A stretch of DNA of 64,000 bases from Phycisphaeraceae bacterium (GCA_028284155.1 JANQSF010000010.1:62001-126000), one strand, 5' to 3'; counted from the first letter of the stretch, positions 8,004 to 16,251 are shown. Notes: generated by a model from the sequence alone, not told the origin. A program made the numbers and translations.

Positions 8004-8369
8004 TTATTTGTTTGCTTCGAGGGCCTGCTTCGCCAGTTCGACAATCTTGTCGAATGCCTCGGGGTCGTGGATGGCGACCTCGCTGAGCATCTTGCGATTG
8101 ACAATGACGTTCGCGAATTTGAGGCCCTGCATGAACCGGCTGTAGTTCATGTCGCGCGAGCGCACCGCCGCGTTGATGCGGGTGATCCACAACCGGCGGT
8201 AGTCGCGCTTGACAAGCTTGCGGTCTTTGGTCGCGTTGACGCCCGAACGGACGACGCGCTCCTTGACCCGGCGCCACTGTCGGCTGCCGGACCCGCGGTT
8301 GCCTTTTGCCTTCTTGAACCAACGAACCTTGGACTGACGCCGGGCGGCGCCTTTGCGTGCGCGTGGCAT
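8004..8369 (-). CDS. rplT: 50S ribosomal protein L20
   Basis: Binds 23S rRNA early in large-subunit assembly. 121 residues, usual length. It has the basic N-terminal extension (MPRARKGAARRQSKVRWFKK) and the globular domain with DYRRLWITRINAAVRS and NYSRFMQGLK. It is downstream of rpmI in the conserved rpmI-rplT order, but separated by a 166-nt gap filled by an inverted heptamer repeat. infC, commonly upstream, is absent. In enterobacteria L20 represses this operon through an mRNA site; whether the hairpin here takes part is unknown. Confidence 0.97.
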   Translation of the reverse strand: MPRARKGAARRQSKVRWFKKAKGNRGSGSRQWRRVKERVVRSGVNATKDRKLVKRDYRRLWITRINAAVRSRDMNYSRFMQGLKFANVIVNRKMLSEVAIHDPEAFDKIVELAKQALEANK

Positions 8370-8443
8370 GACGCGTGCTCCTGTTTCGCGGTGGCGGGGC
8401 TGGTCGAGGTGTTCGACGCAGACTTAGGGCCCGACCCGCGGGT

Positions 8444-8535
8444 CATTTTCGATTTGTGATTTTCGATTTTCGATTGGAGCCTCGGGGTGGGCCGTTAGTC
8501 TTCAATCGCAAATCGGAAATCGGCATTTGGCAATG
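8444..8535. repeat. Inverted pair of heptamer arrays forming a long hairpin
   Basis: Left block 8445-8472 has four units (ATTTTCG, ATTTGTG, ATTTTCG, ATTTTCG). Right block 8504-8531 has four units (AATCGCA, AATCGGA, AATCGGC, ATTTGGC). The two blocks are roughly reverse complements: 33-nt arms 8444-8476 and 8503-8535 match at 24 of 33 positions across a 26-nt spacer. The right block runs directly into the rpmI stop codon at 8536. It would form an imperfect hairpin in the rpmI-rplT mRNA. Confidence 0.85.
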
Positions 8536-8745
8536 TCATCCGGCCTTGAGCGGGCGGTGCAGCATCTTCGCGAGCCGGGTGATGTCTCCGGACTTGGCCA
8601 ACCGCTTGCCGCGCAGTTGCTGGCACTTTTGGCCTGTCTTGTGGCTCATCAGGTGGCCCGAAAACGCCCGCTTGAACTTGACCTTGCCCGAGGCCGTGAT
8701 CTTCACGCGCTTCAGAACCGCTTTATGAGACTTGACCTTGGGCAT
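8536..8745 (-). CDS. rpmI: 50S ribosomal protein L35
   Basis: Small basic large-subunit protein, 69 residues (usual 60-67). It opens MPKVKSHKAVLKRVKITASG and continues KVKFKRAFSGHLMSHKTG, the typical L35 pattern, with a C-terminal LRGKRLAKSGDITRLAKML. The start ATG at 8745 is preceded by AAAGGA. It is first gene of the rpmI-rplT unit, with a good sigma-70-type promoter at 8790-8817. Its stop codon directly touches the heptamer array at 8535. Confidence 0.95.
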   Translation of the reverse strand: MPKVKSHKAVLKRVKITASGKVKFKRAFSGHLMSHKTGQKCQQLRGKRLAKSGDITRLAKMLHRPLKAG

Positions 8746-8789
8746 ATCGGGATCCTTTTGGGCGACCGGCCGACACGGGCCGGGCGGGC

Positions 8790-8817
8790 ATTTTAGCGAC
8801 GTATCGTCACGAGACAA
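8790..8817 (-). promoter_or_regulatory. Sigma-70-type promoter for rpmI-rplT
   Basis: On the minus strand, -35 TTGTCT (8817-8812), a 16-nt spacer and -10 TAAAAT (8795-8790). Predicted start near 8782, about 37 nt before the rpmI ATG. Confidence 0.55.
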
Positions 8818-8915
8818 GTGCGGCCATGTTCTCATTTGGAGGTCGGTGCGGACTAGATGGTTGTGGGATCGTCGTCCGGATCGTTCAGTCCATAATTAAG
8901 GCGATTCTGCAAGGA

Positions 8916-8944
8916 TTGGCGGCCTTTGGCCAGTCGTCTAGAAT
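8916..8944 (+). promoter_or_regulatory. Sigma-70-type promoter for the PPi-PFK gene
   Basis: -35 TTGGCG (8916-8921), a 17-nt spacer and -10 TAGAAT (8939-8944). Predicted start near 8951, giving a leader of about 100 nt to the GTGATTC-context ATG at 9051. Confidence 0.5.
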
Positions 8945-9050
8945 GCTCGACGCGCGCTGCTGAGCGACCCGCACGGTCCAGGGGGGCCGCCGAGCTCGTC
9001 ATCGGCAGCGCGCTTCTTCGTACAAAACCCCCGACCATTCGAGGTGATTC

Positions 9051-10364
9051 ATGAGCGGTGATTCAACCCGCACAGGCGTTGGCAACGTCGTCATCGGACA
9101 GTCAGGCGGCCCGACGGCCGTCATCAACCAGTCGCTCGTCGGCGTTATCGAGGGACTGCGCGGCGACGAACGGGTCGGCAAGATCCTGGGCGCCCACCAC
9201 GCCGTGCGTGGCATTGTCAACGACGACTTCATCGAACTGCAGGACATCCCGCAAGACCGGCTCGACCGGATCGCACAGACGCCGTCGGCTGCGCTCGGCT
9301 CCAGCCGAGACAAGCCCAACCGCGAGTACTGCGAGAAGATTTTCGACGTGTTCGAGCGACGTGACGTGCGGTACTTTTTCTACATCGGCGGCAACGACAG
9401 TTCCGACACCTGCCGGATCGTGAATGACCTGGCAAAGGAGCACGGCTACGAGTTGCGCTGCTTCCACGTGCCCAAGACAATTGATAACGACCTTGTCGAG
9501 AACGACCACACGCCGGGGTTCGGCTCGGCGGCGAAGTTCGTTGCGCAGGCGTTCATGGGTGACAACCTGGACAACAAGGCGTTGCCCGGCATCAAGATCA
9601 ACATCGTTATGGGCCGACACGCCGGCTTCCTGACCGCGGCAAGCATGCTCGCCCGGCAGGGCAGCGACGACGGCCCGCACCTGATCTACGTCCCGGAGGT
9701 CGGGTTCGACGAAGACAAGTTCCTCGAAGATGTCGACCGCGTTTACAGCAAGTACGGGCGCTGCCTGATCGCTGTGTCGGAAGGGATCCACGACGGCACG
9801 CCGGTCGAGCAGCCGAACGGCAAGGTCGAGCCGACGCCGATGGCCGTCAAATTGGCTGTCGAGCAGGGCCACCACGTCGAGTACGACTCGCACGGCAATG
9901 TGCAGCTCTCGGGTTCGGGCGCTCTGGGCGACTTCCTGGCTGTCCACATCAAGAAGAACCTCGGGATGGTCAAGTACCCGCACCCGACCGAACCGGGCAA
10001 GACGACGCTGCGTGTCCGGGCCGATACCTTCGGCTACTCGCAGCGCAGTTTTGCGGGCTGTGTGTCAGCCACCGACCAGCAGGAAGCGCGCGAGGCCGGG
10101 CGGCAGGCGGCCCAGGCGGCGTTGATGGGCGACATTGACGGGTCGATCGCCATCCAGCGCGACCCGGGCGAGGCATACCGCGTGCACTATCAGGTGATCG
10201 ACCTGGCGGCCGTGGCCGGCAAGACGCAGCACCTGCACATGAAGTACATCGTGGACAACAACAACATCGCCGATAGTTTCCGCGAGTACATCGAGCCGCT
10301 GGTCGGCAAATTGCCCATCGTCGAGTCGCTGCGAATGCCGCAACCCGTCGAAGCGGGGGCTTGA
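9051..10364 (+). CDS. pfp: Pyrophosphate-type 6-phosphofructokinase
   Basis: Phosphorylates fructose 6-phosphate in glycolysis. 437 residues, longer than the roughly 320-residue bacterial ATP-PFK. The N-terminal donor loop is IGQSGGPTAVIN. Two positions point to pyrophosphate as donor: IGGNDSSD has Asp where ATP enzymes have Gly (E. coli Gly104), and the catalytic loop is PKTIDND, with Lys where ATP enzymes have Gly (PGTIDND). MGRHAGFL (substrate loop) and PEVGFDEDKF follow. Such PPi enzymes are reversible and usual in planctomycetes. Single gene, convergent with the aspartoacylase-like gene 12 nt downstream, with its own promoter candidate at 8916. Confidence 0.88.
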   Translation: MSGDSTRTGVGNVVIGQSGGPTAVINQSLVGVIEGLRGDERVGKILGAHHAVRGIVNDDFIELQDIPQDRLDRIAQTPSAALGSSRDKPNREYCEKIFDVFERRDVRYFFYIGGNDSSDTCRIVNDLAKEHGYELRCFHVPKTIDNDLVENDHTPGFGSAAKFVAQAFMGDNLDNKALPGIKINIVMGRHAGFLTAASMLARQGSDDGPHLIYVPEVGFDEDKFLEDVDRVYSKYGRCLIAVSEGIHDGTPVEQPNGKVEPTPMAVKLAVEQGHHVEYDSHGNVQLSGSGALGDFLAVHIKKNLGMVKYPHPTEPGKTTLRVRADTFGYSQRSFAGCVSATDQQEAREAGRQAAQAALMGDIDGSIAIQRDPGEAYRVHYQVIDLAAVAGKTQHLHMKYIVDNNNIADSFREYIEPLVGKLPIVESLRMPQPVEAGA

Positions 10365-10376
10365 GGACCGCCCATG

Positions 10377-11396
10377 TCACACCTGGTGCTGCGTCGCGAC
10401 GTCGCGCGCCAGGTGGACGACCGCGTCGCCCTGATTGACGGACGGGTTGTTTGTGTGGCCGATCACCATGCCGTCGTGCGGGCTTTTGAGGTCGGCCCGC
10501 TCGTCGCCGAACGCGTCGCGGATGATGCCAAGCGACTGACCTTTGCTGACCCATTGGCCGAGCTTGACCACGACGCGCAGGATGCCGCTGCGTTTGGCAC
10601 GCACCCACCTCGTGTCGTCCGCCTCCATCGACCGACGTCGCGGCTCGGCCCGTCGGCCCCACATGCCCAACTCGGCCATGACGCGCAGCACGCCCTTGAC
10701 ACCCAGGTCGATCGCGTCGGCGTTGAAACGCTGCGGCTCACCCGCTTCGTAGACGATGATTGGGATGCCTTTGCGGGCCACCGCGTGGCGTAACGACCCT
10801 TGCGGTGCCTCGCCCTGGATCATGATCGGCGCGGCGAACGCGGTTGCGATCCGCCGTGTTTCCTTATCCTTCAGGTCGGCACGCACCTGCGGCAGGTTGG
10901 TCCGGTGGTTCGATGCCGTGTGCAGGTCGATCCCGTGAGTGCACCGCCCGACGATCTGCTGCATGAATAGGTTTGCAAGCCGCGCCGCCAACGACCCGTG
11001 CGCCGAACCCGGGAACGACCGGTTCAGGTCACGCCGGTCGGGCAGGTAACGTTGCTGTTGAATGAAGCCGAACACGTTGACGATCGGTGCCGCGACAATC
11101 TCACCGCGCAGCCGTTTCGGGTCGATCTTCTGCATGACGCGATGGATGATTTCCAGGCCGTTCAGTTCGTCGCCGTGGATGGCCGCGCTGAGCCAAAGGC
11201 GCGCCCCGGGCCTGCGGCCGTTCACGACCTCGATCGGCAGCGCCAGTTGGGTCTGGGTCGCCAGCCGGGCGACCGGCAGGTCGATCCGCTTGCGCTCGCC
11301 CGGCGAGATGATCGTGTTGCCCACGAGCACGTCGTGCGCCTCAGGCTCGGGCGGCTTGGCGGTGCGTTTCTTTTGCGTCTTCTTTTTCGTGGACAT
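10377..11396 (-). CDS. Succinylglutamate desuccinylase/aspartoacylase-family protein
   Basis: 339-residue Zn carboxypeptidase-like amidohydrolase (AstE/AspA branch of the M14 clan). Zinc ligands and active site: AAIHGDELNG (H and E), RRDLNRSFPGSA (Arg-Asp-Leu-Asn-Arg) and HGIDLHTAS (second His). A C-terminal beta-rich barrel (RAKRSGILRVVVKLGQWVSK, GIIRDAFGD, SPHDGMVIGHTN) matches the family. The N-terminal 20 residues are Lys-rich and disordered. It lies 39 nt downstream of rimK and last in the chain Sua5-rpiB-rimB-rimK. Inference: it removes a residue added by RimK or trims a related N-acyl amino acid; the true substrate is unknown. Confidence 0.85.
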   Translation of the reverse strand: MSTKKKTQKKRTAKPPEPEAHDVLVGNTIISPGERKRIDLPVARLATQTQLALPIEVVNGRRPGARLWLSAAIHGDELNGLEIIHRVMQKIDPKRLRGEIVAAPIVNVFGFIQQQRYLPDRRDLNRSFPGSAHGSLAARLANLFMQQIVGRCTHGIDLHTASNHRTNLPQVRADLKDKETRRIATAFAAPIMIQGEAPQGSLRHAVARKGIPIIVYEAGEPQRFNADAIDLGVKGVLRVMAELGMWGRRAEPRRRSMEADDTRWVRAKRSGILRVVVKLGQWVSKGQSLGIIRDAFGDERADLKSPHDGMVIGHTNNPSVNQGDAVVHLARDVATQHQV

Positions 11397-11435
11397 GGCA
11401 GATTCTGTGCAACGCTAAGCCGCGAGCGACCGGAG

Positions 11436-12341
11436 TCACCCTTTCGCGCGGTCGCGTGTCTTGCCGGGGGCGGCGTTCTTCTCGATGAACTCGATGATCT
11501 TCCCGGCCACGTCGATCCCGGTCGCCGCCTCGATCCCTTCGAGTCCGGGTGAACTGTTGACCTCCATCACGACCGGCCCGTGGTTGGAGCGGAGGATGTC
11601 GACACCCGCGACGTTGAGTCCCATCGTCTTGGCGGCGCGCGTCGCGGTCGAACGTTCTTCGGGCGTGATCTTGATCTTCTGCGCCGACCCGCCGCGGTGG
11701 ATGTTGGATCGGAACTCGCCCTCAGCGCCTTGCCGCATCATCGCGGCGATGACCTTGTCACCGACAACAAAACAGCGGATGTCCGCCCCACCCGCCTCCT
11801 TGATGAACTCCTGCACGAGGATCTGCGCGTCCAGCCCGCGGAACGCCTCGATCACCGACTCGGCCGCCTTGTTCGTCTCGCACAAGACGACGCCGATGCC
11901 CTGCGTGCCCTCAAGCAGTTTGACGACCAGCGGCGCGCCGCCGACCTTTTCGATCAGCCCTTCGATGTCCTTCGTCGAGTGGGCGAAGGCTGTGACGGGC
12001 AGCCCGATGCCCTTACGCGCCAGCAGTTGCAGACTACGCAGCTTGTCGCGCGACCGGCTGATCGCGACCGACTCGTTTACCGGGTACGTTCCCATCATCT
12101 CGAACTGCCGAACAACGGCTGTGCCGTAGAACGTGTTCGACGCGCCGATACGCGGGATGACCGCATCGACCTTCGACAACTCCTTCTTCTGGTACATCAC
12201 TTTGGGCTTGTGGCTGGTGATGTCCATGTAGCACCGCAGATAGTCAATCACCGGCGCTTCGTGTCCGCGCTGCTCCGCGGCCTCTTTCAATCGGTTGGTC
12301 GAGTAGAGTGACGCGCGGCGGGAGAGGATTGCGATATTCAT
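11436..12341 (-). CDS. rimK: RimK-type ATP-grasp glutamate ligase
   Basis: ATP-grasp ligase; RimK adds glutamates to the C-terminus of ribosomal protein S6 and can make poly-glutamate. 301 residues, matching E. coli RimK (300). Landmarks: [74 protein letters not shown] (ATP loop), [12 protein letters not shown] and [15 protein letters not shown] (Mg-binding N/E). Its ATG overlaps the rimB stop by 4 nt. Because rimB and an aspartoacylase homologue flank it, it probably works as part of an add-and-trim module. Confidence 0.95.
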   Translation of the reverse strand: MNIAILSRRASLYSTNRLKEAAEQRGHEAPVIDYLRCYMDITSHKPKVMYQKKELSKVDAVIPRIGASNTFYGTAVVRQFEMMGTYPVNESVAISRSRDKLRSLQLLARKGIGLPVTAFAHSTKDIEGLIEKVGGAPLVVKLLEGTQGIGVVLCETNKAAESVIEAFRGLDAQILVQEFIKEAGGADIRCFVVGDKVIAAMMRQGAEGEFRSNIHRGGSAQKIKITPEERSTATRAAKTMGLNVAGVDILRSNHGPVVMEVNSSPGLEGIEAATGIDVAGKIIEFIEKNAAPGKTRDRAKG

Positions 12342-12907
12342 AACGACTCATGCTCCGAAGTGGGGTGTTCATTCTTGTGCGCCGGTGCTCGCTTGACCTT
12401 CTTTTTCTTCTTCTTTCGCCTTTTGCGTCGGCCGGCGGCGAACGACAACCCCGGATCGACGAGGAATCGACCGCGGACCGCTTCACGGCCGAGCAGCATG
12501 CGGAACCCCATGTCGTCGCGGCGCACCAACGTCAGTTCGATCGGCCAGGTCTGCCCCATCAACGTGACGTTGGTCAGGATGACGCAGCGGAACGACTTGT
12601 GTCCGCTGGAAGACTTGACCCAGCGTTGTTCCAGCAACGGTGTTTCGACCTTAACGGTGGTGTAGCCGTCATGCTGGATCGGGTGAACGCGGAATCGGAC
12701 CCAATGCTCACCGTCGCGCTCGAACGGCTCGATACCGTACGCGTGCAGCGACGACGTGCGGGCGCCCGTGTCAACCTTGGCCTTGATGCTGTCGATTCCC
12801 AGATCGGGAAGTGCGACCCACTCGCGCCAGCCTAATGCGGGCAATGGGGATGCCGACGGTATTTCACCGGAGGTGGGTGGGGCGGAGGCGTCGGTCAAAA
12901 CGTTCAC
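12338..12907 (-). CDS. rimB: RimB/RimK-associated retropepsin-like protein
   Basis: 189-residue aspartic-protease-like protein (older name: putative ATP-dependent zinc protease). The retropepsin signature is [16 protein letters not shown] (DTGA), followed by [19 protein letters not shown] and [18 protein letters not shown]. coli RimB is known to cleave poly-glutamate chains made by RimK. The C-terminus is an extremely basic tail ([14 protein letters not shown]) that could bind RNA or ribosomes, which fits a ribosome-linked role. Both ends overlap neighbours by 4 nt (rpiB before, rimK after), so the genes are translationally coupled. Confidence 0.88.
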   Translation of the reverse strand: MNVLTDASAPPTSGEIPSASPLPALGWREWVALPDLGIDSIKAKVDTGARTSSLHAYGIEPFERDGEHWVRFRVHPIQHDGYTTVKVETPLLEQRWVKSSSGHKSFRCVILTNVTLMGQTWPIELTLVRRDDMGFRMLLGREAVRGRFLVDPGLSFAAGRRKRRKKKKKKVKRAPAHKNEHPTSEHESL

Positions 12908-13386
12908 TCGGTTGCGGCGCCGGAATCGGCGTGTTCGGTCGGGTCGGCGCCGTCTTCAATCATCGCGATTTTCTCGACCCGCCGGCTGTGTCGGCCGCCC
13001 TCGAACCCGGTCTTGATCCACATCGCGACAATGCGCTCGATGACGCGCTGGCCGAGCATGTCGGCCGGGATGCACAAAACGTTCGCGTTCATCTGCCGCC
13101 GGCTCATCTCCGCGCCGACTTCGTCGTGAACCAGTGCGGCGCGGACTCCCTTGACCTTGTTCGCGGCGATCGACATGCCGATGCCGCAGCCATCGACCAG
13201 AATGCCCATGTCAACATCGCCGTGCGCCACCGCAGCCGCCACGGGGAATGCCTTGTCCGGGTAGTCGCTTGGCCAACGGTCGTCAACGGCCAACTCGATC
13301 ACGTTGTGCTCGCCGGCGCGCAGGACGGTCGCGATCTGATTCATTGTGTCCTGCCCCCGGTGGTCAGCCGAAAGAGCGATCCTCAT
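12904..13386 (-). CDS. rpiB: Ribose 5-phosphate isomerase B
   Basis: Interconverts ribose 5-phosphate and ribulose 5-phosphate in the pentose phosphate pathway. 160 residues, usual 140-160. Motifs: MRIALSADHRGQ (ADHxG phosphate site), VDMGILVDGCGIGMSIAANK (catalytic Cys in GxGxGxxxxANK) and ANVLCIPADMLG. The C-terminal extension is acidic ([16 protein letters not shown]). Start ATG 13386 overlaps the stop of the upstream fusion gene by 4 nt. Its presence in a RimK operon has no obvious metabolic logic. Confidence 0.95.
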   Translation of the reverse strand: MRIALSADHRGQDTMNQIATVLRAGEHNVIELAVDDRWPSDYPDKAFPVAAAVAHGDVDMGILVDGCGIGMSIAANKVKGVRAALVHDEVGAEMSRRQMNANVLCIPADMLGQRVIERIVAMWIKTGFEGGRHSRRVEKIAMIEDGADPTEHADSGAATE

Positions 13387-14546
13387 GGTTGCTGTTCCTT
13401 GAGCCGTTGATCCAGCCGCCGACGGATCACTTCGGCACACCGCTGGTAGATCGTCAAGCCCGCGCCGATCGGGTCGTCCACGTCGCCGTTCGGGTCCAGC
13501 AGTTCCGTCTTGCTCGAGGCGGACGGGTCGATCGCCAGGATCATGTCACGGTGACCGCGCGTCATGCAGTAAATGACGTCGGCCTCGCGGATCATGTCGA
13601 GCGTGACGCGTCGCGACCGGTGCTGCGACAGGTCGATTCCGAACTTGGCCAGCGCCTCGATGCCCTCGGGCGCGGCCGGCAAACCGGGCGCGGCGTAAGT
13701 GCCGGCCGAGATGACGCGGAGGCCCGCGTCGTCGAGTTGATCGATCGGGACGCCGCGCTGTTTCGACAGCAGGTCTTTTGCGATGGCCTCAGCCATGGGC
13801 GAACGACACGTGTTGCCGCTGCACACGATCAGCATCGTCCAGCGCATGAGCTTGCGGATGAACCGCTCGTCGTACACACCCTCACGCACGACCGACACGG
13901 TTGGGCCTGTCTCGCCCTGCGTGACACGCACGATGGTGGAGGGTTTGGCGTACCGGCAGGGCCCGCCGTCGACGATCAGGCCTGCCGCGTCACCGACGGC
14001 CTCGGCCGCCGCCTCGGCGTTCATTGGCGGCGGTTGGCCGCGCCGGTTGGCGCTCGACGCCAGGATGGGGGCGTCGACCGACGCGAGAATCCGCTGGGCT
14101 GACGGGTCGTCCGGGCAGCGCAGGCCGATCGTTTGCCCGTGATACAGCCGCTGCCGCGGCGTGATCGACTCGCCGACGACCGTGGGCAGGTTCAACGCAC
14201 GCAGCTTGTCCGCGATCGTTTTCTCATCGGCGTCGACGACCAGCGTCACCGGCCCCGGGAAGACCTTCCGAACCAGCCGACGCATCAGCGGGCTGGACTC
14301 GACATCGACGTACCGGTTGGCTGAACCGGAAGTGGGCAGGTGGACGGTAAACGGTTGGCCGTCCTCGCGCTCTTTGAACTTGCGCAGGGCCTCGACACCC
14401 TCGACGCTCGCGGCCGAGGCGGCGATGCCATAGACCGTCTCGGTCGGGAACACGACCAGGCCGCCATCGGCCAGGATTTGGCCAGCCTGCGCCACGGTCG
14501 CGTCCAATTGAGCAGGGTCGTCGAGTTGAGCGGTTGGCACGGGCAT
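13383..14546 (-). CDS. Fusion: Sua5/YrdC threonylcarbamoyl-AMP synthase + LMW phosphatase
   Basis: 387 residues, two domains. Residues about 10-215 are Sua5/YrdC/YciO: GGLVVFPTETVYGIAASA (substrate loop), FPGPVTLVV, GLRCPDDP and ILASSANRRGQPPP; this family makes threonylcarbamoyl-AMP for tRNA t6A37. Residues about 237-387 are a low-molecular-weight protein phosphatase: VCSGNTCRSPMAEA (C-x5-R-S P-loop) and the general-acid loop LLDPNGDVDDP. Such LMW domains dephosphorylate Tyr or, in the YwlE branch, Arg. The start at ATG 14546 begins just before the Sua5 fold. It is first in the five-gene chain and overlaps rpiB by 4 nt. A 32-bp perfect hairpin lies in front of it. Confidence 0.88.
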   Translation of the reverse strand: MPVPTAQLDDPAQLDATVAQAGQILADGGLVVFPTETVYGIAASAASVEGVEALRKFKEREDGQPFTVHLPTSGSANRYVDVESSPLMRRLVRKVFPGPVTLVVDADEKTIADKLRALNLPTVVGESITPRQRLYHGQTIGLRCPDDPSAQRILASVDAPILASSANRRGQPPPMNAEAAAEAVGDAAGLIVDGGPCRYAKPSTIVRVTQGETGPTVSVVREGVYDERFIRKLMRWTMLIVCSGNTCRSPMAEAIAKDLLSKQRGVPIDQLDDAGLRVISAGTYAAPGLPAAPEGIEALAKFGIDLSQHRSRRVTLDMIREADVIYCMTRGHRDMILAIDPSASSKTELLDPNGDVDDPIGAGLTIYQRCAEVIRRRLDQRLKEQQP

Positions 14547-14605
14547 GAGGTGTGAATTATTGAGGACGCGAAGAGGCAAAGCAAACGGGGGGGAGTGCGG
14601 AAGGG

Positions 14606-14683
14606 ACCGAGGGATCAAGCGACCAAGCCAACAAGGGGTGCAAGATGGCAACCCTTGTTGGCTTGGTCGCTTGATCCCTCGGT
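14606..14683. repeat. Perfect 32-bp inverted repeat built of octamers
   Basis: Left arm 14606-14637 is four 8-nt units: ACCGAGGG, ATCAAGCG, ACCAAGCC, AACAAGGG. Right arm 14652-14683 is its exact reverse complement; the loop is 14 nt. Outside two mismatched positions the stem resumes with GGAAG/CTTCC. It lies between the stop of 14693-15172 and the start of the Sua5 fusion, so it would be transcribed as a very stable hairpin. Confidence 0.92.
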
Positions 14684-14692
14684 GGCTTCCCC

Positions 14693-15172
14693 CTATTCCA
14701 CCTCCGGTTCGACCTGCGTGGCGACGGCGCGCATGAAGCCGTCGAGGTATCGCTGCTCGAACACCTCGACCGCCGCCGAGGTCATGTCGTGGTCCATGCC
14801 CCAGACGCACGCTCGCAGATCGACGAATTCCGGGTCCATCTGGATGATGACCTCGTTGTCCGCGACCGTCGCCGCGTCGAGCTGTTGACCGAAGTAGGCG
14901 CTCAGGGCGTTTACGCCCGGCCCACCGATACAGATCGTCGGCCGAGCCTGGAGCGTTTCGTGGTTGAGATACCAGATGTCGCAGCACACCATGGGCGTGA
15001 TCGGCTCTTCCAGCGACTCCTGGTGCGCGTCGATCCAGCCCTCGATCGCGGCCTGCAACCGGTACGCCAGCGCTCGGTCCGCTTGCTCAGCCCGCAGGTG
15101 CGCACCGACTACGATCAGCACTAGGTGCGTCGGATCAAGCCCGGGATCGGCGATGGTTTCTTCGTCACTCAT
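14693..15172 (-). CDS. Hypothetical protein
   Basis: 159 residues, cytoplasmic, acidic, not recognised. Visible features: a strand LVLIVVGAHLRAEQADR, then EPITPMVCCDIWYLNHET, a Gly loop TICIGGPGVNALSAYF and a segment VIIQMDPEFVDLRACVWGMD. The pattern suggests a small alpha/beta domain with conserved Cys and Gly-Pro-Gly that could bind a nucleotide or metabolite. It lies between the HDAC-like gene and the Sua5 fusion, same direction, but is isolated from the latter by the large hairpin. Confidence 0.6.
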   Translation of the reverse strand: MSDEETIADPGLDPTHLVLIVVGAHLRAEQADRALAYRLQAAIEGWIDAHQESLEEPITPMVCCDIWYLNHETLQARPTICIGGPGVNALSAYFGQQLDAATVADNEVIIQMDPEFVDLRACVWGMDHDMTSAAVEVFEQRYLDGFMRAVATQVEPEVE

Positions 15173-15235
15173 GAGAGATCATCCGCCTTGGACGCGATGC
15201 GTCCTGCCCTCGTATGGCTTTGCGCGGGTCTGGGT

Positions 15236-16189
15236 TCACTTGGCCGCCTTCAGGAGCACACGTACCAGCCGCTCGACACCATCGCTGAGCGCGTCCAGGT
15301 CGTATCCACCCTCCAGGCAGGCGATCACTCGGCCTTGGCACAGGTCGTCTGCCGCGTCGATCAACGCCTTACTCATCTGCTCGAACCCGTCAGCCGAGAC
15401 GGTCATCTGCGCCAGCGGGTCGGCCTTGGCGGCGTCGAACCCCGCGCTGATAATCAACGCCTGCGGTTTGTAGTCGCGCAGCTTGGGCAGCACCTTGTCG
15501 TCGAACGCTCTCTTGTAGACCGTGTCGCCCCCGCCGGGCATGAGCGGGACGTTGAGCGTATAACCCTCGCCCTTGCCGCGACCGACCTCGCGTTCGAAGC
15601 CCGTGCCGGGGTAGAGCGTCTTGGGGTGCTGGTGCAGGCTGATGAACAACACGTCGTCACGCTCTTCGAAGATGTGCTGCGTCCCGTTGCCGTGGTGCAC
15701 GTCGTAGTCGACGACGGCCACGCGTTCGAGCTTGTGCTCGACCAGCAGGTATTCCGCCGCGATCGCGACATTGCCATACAGACAAAACCCCATCGACCGG
15801 TCGCGCTCCGCGTGATGGCCCGGCGGGCGCACGGCGCAGAACGCATTGTCCGCCTTACTTTTCATCACGGCGTCGGTCGTCGCGAGCACACCGCCGACGG
15901 CCAGCCGGGCGATGTCGGCGCTCTTCGGGCAGATGGCCGAGTCAGCCGCGTCGATAAACGGCTCGTCATTCTTGCACGCCCTTGCGAGTCGCTCGATGTA
16001 CGCGTCGTCGTGAATCCGCTTGATCCACTTCATGTCGGCCGGCTCGAACTTCAACGGCTCGAGTTGCTCGACGAGCTTGGTCGTTTCAAGCCGCTTCTTG
16101 ATCGCGCGCAGTCGGTCCGGCCGCTCGGGGTGGCCGCGCCCCGTGTCGTGTTTCGTGAAGTCGTCGTGATAAACGTACGCGGTGGTCAT
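15236..16189 (-). CDS. Histone deacetylase-family (AcuC/acetylpolyamine amidohydrolase-like) protein
   Basis: 317-residue Zn-dependent deacetylase fold. Active-site motifs are complete: AVRPPGHHAERDRSMGFCLY (tandem His), VAVVDYDVHHGNGTQ (zinc Asp and His), SAGFDAAKADPL (zinc Asp) and EGGYDLDALS (loop with Gly-Gly-Tyr). Bacterial members deacetylate acetyl-CoA synthetase, polyamines or other small acetyl compounds. Starts at ATG 16189 (MTTAYVYHDDF), just before the first strand. Downstream gene is the 159-residue hypothetical after 63 nt; upstream is DUF167 in the same direction. Substrate cannot be assigned from sequence. Confidence 0.9.
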   Translation of the reverse strand: MTTAYVYHDDFTKHDTGRGHPERPDRLRAIKKRLETTKLVEQLEPLKFEPADMKWIKRIHDDAYIERLARACKNDEPFIDAADSAICPKSADIARLAVGGVLATTDAVMKSKADNAFCAVRPPGHHAERDRSMGFCLYGNVAIAAEYLLVEHKLERVAVVDYDVHHGNGTQHIFEERDDVLFISLHQHPKTLYPGTGFEREVGRGKGEGYTLNVPLMPGGGDTVYKRAFDDKVLPKLRDYKPQALIISAGFDAAKADPLAQMTVSADGFEQMSKALIDAADDLCQGRVIACLEGGYDLDALSDGVERLVRVLLKAAK

Positions 16190-16251
16190 TCACTCATTAT
16201 GACGCGCGCGTCGCTCCAACGCGAACACACCCAGCCGCTTGCGTCCTGGTG

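Larger units (their letters stand above)
8746..9050. other. Divergent intergenic region rpmI / PPi-PFK
   Basis: 305 nt without a gene. It holds two divergent promoter candidates, listed separately (8790-8817 on the minus strand and 8916-8944 on the plus strand). A short ORF at 8853-9038 on the minus strand has no credible composition or similarity and is not called. Confidence 0.6.

Noticed and set aside
8853-9038. Small minus-strand ORF of 61 codons
   Set aside because: Lies within the divergent promoter region, no ribosome binding site and no plausible composition.
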